NCBI GenBank assembly: GCA_003133505.1
Contig: PKXT01000246.1
Location: 1-5,510, forward strand
Direction of reading: 5' to 3'
DNA length: 5,510 bases
DNA from: Acidobacteriota bacterium
GTDB taxonomy: Bacteria > Acidobacteriota > Terriglobia > Acidiferrales > UBA7541
Numbering within the stretch: the first letter of the stretch is position 1; every line of letters begins with the position of its first letter. The position numbers were made by a program, and so were the translations under genes. The notes under the pieces are model-generated. The model had not been told where the DNA came from. It made no database searches and worked only from the letters and a program-made list of their open reading frames with translations. Shown piece after piece: positions 1-4,917 of the stretch.

Positions 1-357
1 GGAATATTATGAAAGCAAGGGAATGTATGATGCGTGGCTGAAGGAATTTCGCGCCAGGTCCGGCGCCACCAGCAAGACCCAACAAATATATGCGTCCAGT
101 GGATATCGTGGAGTGCAGGAGGCCATGGCGTATTGGGGAGACCTGCGGAACATACAAAAACCACGGGTTCGGGGTTGGGGCTCGGCGCGCGCGTACTCCA
201 ATCTGGGAAGAAAGAGCAAGCCCTGGCCGATCTGGGATTGGCCTATCAACAGCACGACATCGGCTTACTATTCCTCAATGTGGACCATGCTTAGGACCCG
301 CTACGCTCGGATCCACGATTTCAAGCGCTGGAGCGAAGGCTCGGCCTTCTCCAATAG
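1..357 (+). pseudogene. 3' remnant of a TPR-type (winged-helix/TPR or kinase/TPR) protein, frameshifted
   Basis: The reading frame starting at base 2 gives EYYESKGMYDAWLKEF followed by a region ending in YASSGYRG. This resembles the last TPR unit of the long winged-helix/TPR regulators and TPR-tailed kinases that are abundant in Acidobacteriota. Similarity continues to ARAYSNLG (ending at 208) and then jumps to frame 1 as KEQALADLGLAYQQHD from 211, which points to a one-base loss within 206-211. The expected family ending follows in frame 1, LLFLNVDHA, then a TAG at 292-294, then DPLRSDPRFQALERRLGLLQ and a TAG at 355-357. A frameshift plus an in-frame stop inside an otherwise recognisable C-terminus indicates a decayed gene. 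The 5' part lies outside the window, so its effector domain is unknown. Family recognition is from memory of the motif. A sequencing error could explain the frameshift but would not also explain the stop. Confidence 0.7.
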
Positions 358-433
358 TCATTGGTTCCCGACTACTGGCGCGCCACCTTTTCCAGGCTCT
401 CGTCAAATGTTCGCGATCCGCGGGAACATTATC

Positions 434-462
434 TTGAATAGGACCTCACCCCGTGCTATTGT
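434..462 (+). promoter_or_regulatory. Candidate sigma70-type promoter for the exported SRPBCC gene
   Basis: TTGAAT (434-439) and TATTGT (457-462) are separated by 17 bases, and the -10 box is preceded by TGC, which makes an extended -10 element. Transcription would begin near 469, giving a leader of about 32 bases before the ATG at 501. The placement between the dead gene upstream and the strong ribosome binding site downstream supports it. It is judged by eye only, and the -10 matches consensus at four of six positions. Confidence 0.45.
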
Positions 463-487
463 TCGCCGGCGTTGAGAGTGGAACTCC

Positions 488-493
488 AGGAGG
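488..493 (+). promoter_or_regulatory. Ribosome binding site AGGAGG fixing the ATG at 501
   Basis: A perfect AGGAGG lies seven bases before the ATG at 501. This decides the start against the in-frame upstream GTG at 453, which has no comparable site and overlaps the proposed promoter. Confidence 0.8.
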
Positions 494-500
494 AAGACTA

Positions 501-1052
501 ATGAGTGACGGGGAAGCTTTGGCTGTGCTACGGTGTGAGTCCACGCGCCGGCAAATGATCGCGGGCATTGCAATTGCTTTTGGCGGCTTGGCGGCAGGCT
601 CGAGCGTTTGGGGTAAGGCCCCCCGGCAGGCCATGAAGGAAATACCAGGCAGTCCCGCAAACAAGGCGCGTACGTCTCTTCACCAGGAAGCCAGTTTCAA
701 GGCGAGCCCTCAGCGCATCTATGAAGTGCTGTTGGATGCGAAGCAATTCGCGGCCTTCTCTGGCCTGCCCGCAGAGATTGACCCGAAAGCGGGCGGCGCT
801 TTTTCCCTGTTCGGTGGATTGATCGTTGGACGAAATGTGGAGCTGATACCTAATCAGCGAATCGTGCAGGCATGGCGCCCCACCCACTGGGATGCGGGCG
901 TTTACTCAATCGTCAGATTTGAACTTAAGCCCCAAGACTCCGGCGCCATCGTAGTTTTGGACCACACAGGATTCCCGGAGGGCGAGTATGACAACTTGAC
1001 CTGGGGATGGAAAGCCCATTACTGGGACCGCTTACAGAAATACCTTACTTAG
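501..1052 (+). CDS. SRPBCC (AHSA1-like) domain protein with twin-arginine-like signal
   Basis: 183 residues from the ATG chosen by the AGGAGG site. The N-terminus holds STRRQMIAG (Arg16-Arg17) followed by a hydrophobic stretch to about residue 33, with a possible cleavage near residues 36-40. That matches a twin-arginine signal or an N-terminal membrane anchor. From about residue 60 onward the sequence fits the SRPBCC/START-like fold of the AHSA1 (Activator of Hsp90 ATPase homologue) family: FKASPQRIYEVLLDAKQF at the start, GGAFSLFGG and IVGRNVELIP in the central strands, RIVQAWRPTHWDAGVYS, the DHTGFPEG segment, and a C-terminal helix WGWKAHYWDRLQKYL. These domains form a hydrophobic pocket; the ligand cannot be read from sequence. 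Export is unusual because AHSA1-type proteins are normally cytoplasmic. The next gene is convergent, 28 bases away, and encodes another member of the superfamily. Family confidence is high, export moderate, function unknown. Confidence 0.88.
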   Translation: MSDGEALAVLRCESTRRQMIAGIAIAFGGLAAGSSVWGKAPRQAMKEIPGSPANKARTSLHQEASFKASPQRIYEVLLDAKQFAAFSGLPAEIDPKAGGAFSLFGGLIVGRNVELIPNQRIVQAWRPTHWDAGVYSIVRFELKPQDSGAIVVLDHTGFPEGEYDNLTWGWKAHYWDRLQKYLT

Positions 1053-1080
1053 GCGAACGGGGCCGTTTCCTCCACTGCGA

Positions 1081-1572
1081 CTAGGATTGCGGCGACTCTC
1101 GCGGGGCTGCGCTTGCACTCGTGCTTTCAGAGCCAGGTAAGCTGGCAAGTGTACCCGCAAGGCCGTCGAGAATGCCGGCCCAGCCGTCTTTGGTGCGCTC
1201 TTTATAGTCGGGGAGTACACCTTCATGAGTCAGGGTAAGTTCGCATCCCTCGGCTAGCGGAGAGATGTCAATCGTGACGCGGGTCGTAACCGAAGAATAC
1301 TTGGGCACCACGAAAGTGAATACCAGGCGGTGGGGGCGTTCGATTGCAATGTATTCGCCAGTGTGCTCCATGTCTTCGCCGTTCCGGCGGTCCACGAAAA
1401 TGAAGCGGCCCCCTGGCCGCGCGTCAATTTCGACGCGCACCATCCGCCCGGTGGGAGTAGCAAAAAGCCATTTGCCAGCGGCCGCCGGATCGAGCCAGGC
1501 ATCGAATACGCGCTCGGGTGAAGCGGTATAGCGACGGGTAATTCTAACGGTTGCGTTCGATTCGTTTTCCAT
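1081..1572 (-). CDS. SRPBCC / AHSA1 family protein, cytoplasmic
   Basis: 163 residues from ATG (1570-1572) with a purine-rich GAGGGGG Shine-Dalgarno-like stretch upstream; stop TAG at 1081-1083. Classic AHSA1-family landmarks are visible: TRRYTASPERVFDAWLDP near residues 13-30, KWLF at about 34-37, the strand VRVEIDARPGGRFIF at about 45-59, GEYIAIERPHRLVFTF at about 72-87, and a tail with LTLTHEGVLPD and the helix KDGWAGILDGLAGTL. The last 20 or so residues are Ser/Ala-rich and probably disordered. No signal peptide or membrane span is seen. Members of this group are often paired with an ArsR-type repressor gene, but none is adjacent here. Nearly 1 kb without a convincing gene lies upstream of its start. 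It is convergent with the exported SRPBCC gene. The two are clearly different subfamilies (here RPGGRF, there GGAFSLFGG), so this is not a recent duplication. The ligand or substrate cannot be inferred. Confidence 0.9.
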   Translation of the reverse strand: MENESNATVRITRRYTASPERVFDAWLDPAAAGKWLFATPTGRMVRVEIDARPGGRFIFVDRRNGEDMEHTGEYIAIERPHRLVFTFVVPKYSSVTTRVTIDISPLAEGCELTLTHEGVLPDYKERTKDGWAGILDGLAGTLASLPGSESTSASAAPRESPQS

Positions 1573-1760
1573 CGAATTTCCCCCTCTCTCTTGCAGCTTG
1601 GAATGGTACCTCGTGCCGGTTTAGCGTAATTGCGAAAGTCGCGTTTTTGTGCCAATTAGGAAACCATATAATTCACATTCCACGTGACTTGCGCGAGAAC
1701 AACTGTCGGCGGTGTAGCGATTAGGAATCTACCTGGATCAGGTTTATCCCCCGGCTTCCG

Positions 1761-1823
1761 AAATCGCGAGTTATTTGGCTTGGCCACGCGCATCCGTACA
1801 TTGTCGCCCCCAAATCGCGAATT
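1761..1823. repeat. Pair of direct AAATCGCGA[G/A]TT repeats, possible operators
   Basis: AAATCGCGAGTT at 1761-1772 and AAATCGCGAATT at 1812-1823 differ at one of twelve positions and start 51 bases apart, close to five helical turns. Each centres on the palindrome TCGCGA. A similar core, AAAGTCGCG, occurs at 1635-1643. They could bind a regulator of the SRPBCC gene starting at 1572, but no regulator gene is visible and the motifs are short. Confidence 0.35.
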
Positions 1824-1884
1824 GCAAGACCTCTATCTGTAAATAAATCTTCGAGGAGTCCGGTTCACACTGTCGCGCATCGTC

Positions 1885-1904
1885 ACAGCGCCGTCCTGCG
1901 CTGT
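1885..1904. repeat. Perfect 7-bp inverted repeat (ACAGCGC / GCGCTGT)
   Basis: ACAGCGC (1885-1891) and GCGCTGT (1898-1904) flank a six-base spacer. The second arm continues into GTCACGCGC, which resembles CTGTCGCGC just upstream at 1870-1878, so the segment is internally repetitive. No T-run follows on either strand, so an operator or a small RNA hairpin is more likely than a terminator. Confidence 0.35.
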
Positions 1905-1994
1905 CACGCGCTCGCTTTCGCCGAACAGCGACACGGTTTTGTGAGTTACGGGGGTTAAAATGGGCGCGGAGGCCAGGGCATTACGGAGGCGACG

Positions 1995-2135
1995 ATGCTA
2001 TTAGATCCAAGAGGCGAACTTGAAACCTGGGTTAGACAACCTTTGCCAGAATCGATGGAGAATAGCCCGACGGAACCGCCTTCGGGAGGGCCCACTGGTT
2101 GTAAGGGCAAAACATCCACCTGGCCCCGGGGATAA
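1995..2135 (+). CDS. Doubtful small ORF (46 aa) with good ribosome binding site
   Basis: The ATG at 1995 is preceded by GGAGG at 1985-1989 with five bases between, and the frame runs 46 codons to TAA at 2133-2135. The peptide begins MLLDPRGELETWVRQPLPES and is Pro/Gly/Ser-rich at its end, with no signal peptide, membrane span or motif that I recognise. The last codons and the stop lie inside a hairpin repeat (2124-2160), so the present 3' end may come from repeat insertion into a former gene. It could equally be chance; no codon-use evidence is strong enough at this length. Confidence 0.2.
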   Translation: MLLDPRGELETWVRQPLPESMENSPTEPPSGGPTGCKGKTSTWPRG

Positions 2136-2160
2136 AAGCTTCGCGTTTTCCGGGAGGATA
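2124..2160. repeat. Hairpin repeat, family A copy 1
   Basis: CCCGG (2125-2129) pairs with CCGGG (2150-2154), and the interior AAAAGC...GCGTTTT pairs with one bulge around a TTC loop. Layout and flanking sequence (CCGGGGATAAAA ... TTTTCCGGGAGGATA) match the copy at 2405-2440 in the same orientation. Differences in the inner stem keep most pairing in both copies. Confidence 0.5.
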
Positions 2161-2166
2161 GAATCG

Positions 2167-2230
2167 CCTCAGCGGCTAAAGCCGCAGTGGCCCGGTGGGT
2201 GAGCCGGCACGGCTGAAGGCGTGCCCTGAC
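2167..2230. repeat. Double-hairpin intergenic repeat (acidobacterial 'cggctaaagccg' type)
   Basis: The element begins CCTCAGCGGCTAAAGCCGC, where GCGGC (2172-2176) and GCCGC (2181-2185) enclose TAAA. It ends with GGCACG (2206-2211) and CGTGCC (2220-2225) enclosing CTGAAGG. The paired '...GGCT(A/G)AAGCC...' hairpins with the second reading GGCACGGCTGAAG are a layout I recall from many acidobacterial intergenic regions. One base in the second stem (GGCGTGCC where GCCGTGCC would pair fully) shows mild decay. Confidence 0.55.
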
Positions 2231-2317
2231 GGAGGCGCGGGGCAGAGAGAAGTTTGGCGTGACGAGGCGAAGGCCACGACTGGCGGGCGGCCATTGTCTC
2301 CATCGGAATAAGAAGGG

Positions 2318-2345
2318 CTGGATTCCCGCTTTCGCGGAAATGACA
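2318..2345. repeat. Interspersed repeat of the 'GGATTCCCGC-TTTC-GCGGGAATGACA' type
   Basis: The sequence CTGGATTCCCGCTTTC followed by GCGGAAATGACA is one base from the widespread bacterial intergenic repeat whose stem is TTCCCGC/GCGGGAA. Here GCGG (2334-2337) pairs with CCGC (2326-2329), and the outer AA/TT pairs flank one mismatch. Its minus-strand translation, FRESGNPAL, is a familiar false-gene product of this repeat. Confidence 0.6.
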
Positions 2346-2404
2346 AGTATGTGCGGGGACGATTGGGGACGGGCCGGTTTCGAGTTGGAATGGGAGCAAA
2401 TGGG

Positions 2405-2440
2405 TCCCGGATAAACCCTGCGGGTTCTCCGGGATGACAG
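2405..2440. repeat. Hairpin repeat, family A copy 2
   Basis: Two nested stems are perfect: CCCGGA (2406-2411) with TCCGGG (2428-2433), and AACCC (2414-2418) with GGGTT (2422-2426) around a TGC loop. The tail GGGATGACA matches the end of the neighbouring 2318-2345 repeat (AAATGACA), so the two families may share a terminal signal. Same orientation as the copy at 2124-2160. Confidence 0.55.
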
Positions 2441-2495
2441 CACCATGGGCGGCAGGGCTAACCCTTCGATGCTGCGCGGGCAGGGGGTCGATGGA

Positions 2496-2522
2496 GGCCG
2501 CCAGCCAATGTCTCCGGCGGCC
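2496..2522 (-). terminator. Possible terminator hairpin after the exopolysaccharide operon
   Basis: GGCCGCC (2496-2502) and GGCGGCC (2516-2522) form a 7-bp all-GC stem with a 13-base loop. It begins 14 bases past the stop codon of the last operon gene. On the minus strand it is followed by TCCATCG and lacks a T-tract, so it is not a canonical intrinsic terminator. It may slow polymerase, protect the 3' end, or be another repeat: GCCAATGTCTCCGGCGG at 2504-2520 resembles GCCATTGTCTCCATCGG at 2289-2305. Confidence 0.3.
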
Positions 2523-2536
2523 CAACCGCGCGAGAT

Positions 2537-3277
2537 TTACAGGCGGTCGTAGAGCTTTTGGGGAATGGGATAGGTGCGCTGATTCAGAACCGCGCCCAGC
2601 ACCTTCGCACCGCTGGCCTCAATCGCATCGGCAGTTTGGCGAGTGGCCGCCCGGTGGGTGACGGCCGACTGGAGGACGAGAACCACTCCATCCACCACGT
2701 GGCAAAGGGCCAGAGCTTCCGCGTTCATATTGGCGGGCGGTGAATCCACCAGGACGTAATCAAACTCCCGGCGCAACTGGTCCATGCGCAAGGTGAGAGC
2801 GGCCATATTCATAAAGGACTCGCCCGGGCGCGCGCCAGTGGATAGCAGACTGATGCGAGGATTGCTGGTGGCCTGGACGTAGCTGCGAATGGGCTCGGAG
2901 GCGGACAGCGCCTCGGTGAGGCCGCGGTGATTATCCACTCCAAACAACTTGTGGAGAGAAGGGTGGCGCGTATTGCCATCCACCAGGCAGATGGAGCCGC
3001 TCAACTGGGTGAGCATGGCCTCGCCCGCGCACGCGCAGACCGTGGTGCAACCGGCGCCCTCGTTGGCGGCGGTAAACATCACCACGCGGGGGGCAGCCTC
3101 CTTGGGCGATACAAATAATTGCTGCACCAGCCTGACGGATTCCTCAAGCGTGCGCCCATCGAGCCGCAGGCGGCGGGGCAGGCCATCGCGGGATCTGGCC
3201 GAAGATGCAGATACTGGCGGCCGGTGAAGCTCCTGCTCCTTCTCGGCCTGCTGCAAAAGTTCAAAGTTTTTACTCAA
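2537..3277 (-). CDS. CpsD/CapB-type (BY-kinase-like) P-loop protein with Cys in place of Walker A Lys
   Basis: 246 residues from a TTG start (3275-3277), chosen because GGAGGT (3286-3291) sits eight bases upstream. The N-terminal helix MSKNFELLQQAEKEQE resembles the usual start of CpsD-like proteins. The ATPase fold follows: a strand RVVMFTA then the P-loop position ANEGAGCTTV (71-80), the Walker A' motif ICLVDGNTRHPSLH (96-109), then LFGVDNHRGLTEAL, and Walker B DYVLVDSPP (173-181), ending LGAVLNQRTYPIP. In active bacterial tyrosine kinases and MinD-like ATPases the P-loop reads GxGKST or GKTT. Here residue 77 is cysteine, so the nucleotide-binding lysine is absent. The C-terminus has only two tyrosines (236, 243) and no tyrosine cluster. 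In GumC/CpsD systems the stand-alone kinase docks on the chain-length protein, and such a protein is encoded two genes upstream. It is last in the operon, 37 bases after the ATPase-LysM gene. Membership in the family is clear; catalytic activity is doubtful, so a regulatory or scaffold role is possible. Confidence 0.9.
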   Translation of the reverse strand: MSKNFELLQQAEKEQELHRPPVSASSARSRDGLPRRLRLDGRTLEESVRLVQQLFVSPKEAAPRVVMFTAANEGAGCTTVCACAGEAMLTQLSGSICLVDGNTRHPSLHKLFGVDNHRGLTEALSASEPIRSYVQATSNPRISLLSTGARPGESFMNMAALTLRMDQLRREFDYVLVDSPPANMNAEALALCHVVDGVVLVLQSAVTHRAATRQTADAIEASGAKVLGAVLNQRTYPIPQKLYDRL

Positions 3278-3285
3278 AGTACTCT

Positions 3286-3291
3286 ACCTCC
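3286..3291 (-). promoter_or_regulatory. Ribosome binding site GGAGGT supporting a TTG start
   Basis: GGAGGT on the minus strand is spaced eight bases from the TTG at 3275-3277. There is no ATG nearby in frame, and the conserved-looking N-terminal helix begins right after this TTG. The site lies inside the 37-base gap after the upstream gene, so translation can start independently. Confidence 0.75.
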
Positions 3292-3314
3292 AGGGGCGTT
3301 CCCCTGCGCTGGAA

Positions 3315-4901
3315 TTAGTCTGGTTTCGTGGCCGGCGGCGCGCTATCCGTGGAGGCATTGGCTCCGCTGGCCGGTTGGAAGGGCAGCAGAAGACGCTGAC
3401 CGGCTTCTATATGATTTGGATTTGCCAAGTTGTTTAGCGATGTAATCGAGTGAAAATTATCCGCCGTGGCGCTGGGCGATGAATATTTCTGGCTAAGCCC
3501 CCACAACGTGTCATTCGGCTTCACAAGCACGGACTGGACGTTAGCGGGAAGGCCGGATGGACCGCCCGCGGCGGCGCCCCGTCTGCCAGCAGCGTGGGCC
3601 GCCGAAACCCGTTTTCCAGATCGCGCGGGAGAGGCGCTGGACGGCAAATTGTTGCCCGGAACCGCGCCCCCCGTCAGGGTCACCGGCGAGACCGTTGGCG
3701 AGGCCTTTGTAGAAGCCACCGCTGCCATGGATTCCGCTCGTACTTCGCCAGACCGCGCCCCAGCCCCGCGATGATAATTCTGCCAGCCATAGCCGGCCAA
3801 AAATGCGGCCACTACGACGCAGCCAGCCAAGGCCACGTTTCGACCCTTATGGCTTACCCGCCCAGGAACGGGCGAAGCCCATCCCGAGCCAAGATGGCTG
3901 CCGGATGCGATCCCCGCTGGCGTTACAACCGGAGACTTCTTGCCTTCCGCGCCAGCCTTGGCGGCGATAGGCGCGCCGGTGGTTACGGGAACGACGGGGA
4001 CCACAGCCGCGATAGGCGCAGCAACATTAACAGCCAGGGGCAGAGAGTCTGGCACCACCAATGGCGCCACCGGCGGAGTTGCGGTTTCCGGACGATAAAA
4101 AATACTCAAGTCCGCCGCGACTTCCTTGATTACATCAGCGCTGATTTCCGCCTGCTTGATCGCGTAGCCCATGGACAGGGCGTTGAAACAAAGATTGTTG
4201 ATGTTGCGGGGAATTCCCTCGCTCAATTCCGCAATCAAATCCACGGCCCCGGCGCTAAAAAGAGGGGCCCCGGAATGTCCCGCCACGGAAAGGCGATGAT
4301 TGATGTAAGCGGAAGTTTCCTCCCGGGAGAAAGGCTTCAACCGGCTCAAAATGGAAATGCGCTGGCTCAACTGCACCAAGGAGGGTGAGGCAAGTTTATC
4401 GGCCAGCTGCAACTGCCCGGCCAGAATAATCTGGATCAGTTTCTGGCGCGACGTTTCAAAATCGGAGAGCAGCCGGATCGTTTCGAGTACCGAAGGCTCC
4501 AAGTTCTGCGCTTCGTCCACGATGATGACCAGTTGCTTGCCGGTCTTGGCATTTTCAGCCAGGGTCTCGTTCAATTGGGAATGCATTTTCACCAGATCGG
4601 AGCTATCGGTCTGGATACCCATGTCGGTCAGCAGGTATTTCAAAAACTCCCGCGAATCACACTGGGTCTGAAAAAGAAATACGGTGCGGGCGGTCGGCTC
4701 CAGATTCTGCATCAGCCGGAAAAGGAGGCTGGTCTTCCCCATTCCCGGCTTGGCAACCAGCGCGGTGAAGCCGCGGCCTGATTTCACGCCGTAGAAAAGA
4801 GAAGCCAGCGCCTCCCGGTGCGTTTCACTCATATAGAGGAAACGCGGATCCGGTGTTACACCAAAGGGCTGCTCCCGCAACCTGTAGTACTCAAGAAACA
4901 T
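3315..4901 (-). CDS. ExeA/GspA-like AAA ATPase with transmembrane segment and C-terminal LysM domain
   Basis: 528 residues, ATG at 4899-4901 with a weak AAGG/GCGGG ribosome binding site. The N-terminus MFLEYYRLREQPFGVTPDPRF is the signature opening of ExeA/GspA and of the exosortase-locus ATPase family. Walker A is AKPGMGKTS (50-58), Walker B is LVIIVDEAQ (124-132), a sensor-like IQIILAGQ lies at 156-163, and QRISILSRLKPFS (180-192) is the usual arginine-rich segment. SEGIPRNINNLC at 227-238 closes the AAA module. Residues about 270-350 are an Ala/Pro/Val-rich linker. One membrane span follows at about 355-372 after HKGRN. Then comes a second low-complexity Ser/Ala/Gly linker to about 455, and a LysM domain from about 456 to 508 (VLVKPNDTLWGLSQKYS ... 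NLANPNHIEAGQRLLLP). This predicts a cytoplasmic ATPase and a periplasmic peptidoglycan- or glycan-binding end. ExeA uses a PG_binding_1 domain at this place. It lies 16 bases after the chain-length gene and is presumably co-transcribed. The likely role, by analogy with ExeA, is helping an export channel pass the cell wall. Confidence 0.93.
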   Translation of the reverse strand: MFLEYYRLREQPFGVTPDPRFLYMSETHREALASLFYGVKSGRGFTALVAKPGMGKTSLLFRLMQNLEPTARTVFLFQTQCDSREFLKYLLTDMGIQTDSSDLVKMHSQLNETLAENAKTGKQLVIIVDEAQNLEPSVLETIRLLSDFETSRQKLIQIILAGQLQLADKLASPSLVQLSQRISILSRLKPFSREETSAYINHRLSVAGHSGAPLFSAGAVDLIAELSEGIPRNINNLCFNALSMGYAIKQAEISADVIKEVAADLSIFYRPETATPPVAPLVVPDSLPLAVNVAAPIAAVVPVVPVTTGAPIAAKAGAEGKKSPVVTPAGIASGSHLGSGWASPVPGRVSHKGRNVALAGCVVVAAFLAGYGWQNYHRGAGARSGEVRAESMAAVASTKASPTVSPVTLTGGAVPGNNLPSSASPARSGKRVSAAHAAGRRGAAAGGPSGLPANVQSVLVKPNDTLWGLSQKYSSPSATADNFHSITSLNNLANPNHIEAGQRLLLPFQPASGANASTDSAPPATKPD

Positions 4902-4917
4902 GCTTCGTCGTCCCGCC

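Larger units (their letters stand above)
1573..2536. other. Long intergenic region with operator-like repeats and a hairpin-repeat cluster
   Basis: This 964-base stretch lies between the start of the cytoplasmic SRPBCC gene and the end of the exopolysaccharide operon. No frame shows protein-family similarity. Open frames on the minus strand here translate repeat sequence, such as the FRESGNPAL string produced by a common intergenic repeat, and are not genes. The left half (1573-1960) should hold the promoter of the SRPBCC gene, but I see no convincing -35/-10 pair on the minus strand. That half contains two copies of an AAATCGCGA motif and one perfect 7-bp inverted repeat. The right half (2124-2440) contains four hairpin repeats, and 1995-2135 holds a short open frame with a good ribosome binding site. 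Confidence 0.7.

Noticed and set aside
1056..1067. AACGG/CCGTT palindrome between the convergent SRPBCC genes as a bidirectional terminator
   Set aside because: The arms leave only two bases of loop, or four if shortened to 4 bp, and no T-tract follows on either strand.
1254..1655. A 133-codon minus-strand open frame overlapping the SRPBCC gene start
   Set aside because: It is a different frame of the same strand over a clear AHSA1-family gene and shows no protein-like pattern.
1573..1700. A -35/-10 promoter for the cytoplasmic SRPBCC gene (TTGGCA and AT-rich ATTATATGG were considered)
   Set aside because: TTGGCA has no acceptable -10 at 16-18 bases, and the AT-rich segment has no -35 at proper spacing, so no site could be supported.
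1739..1762. Minus-strand CCGGGGGATAAACC resembling the start of hairpin family A in reverse orientation
   Set aside because: The matching second arm is absent, so only about 12 bases agree; chance is likely.
1955..2525. Two overlapping minus-strand open frames of 163 and 118 codons
   Set aside because: Their products translate intergenic repeats (for example FRESGNPAL), have no recognisable domain, and run through the hairpin cluster.
3594..4388. A 264-codon open frame on the plus strand
   Set aside because: It lies antisense to the ATPase-LysM gene, whose domains are unmistakable. The Arg/Gly/His-rich product has no family features and no ribosome binding site; it is a GC-rich shadow.
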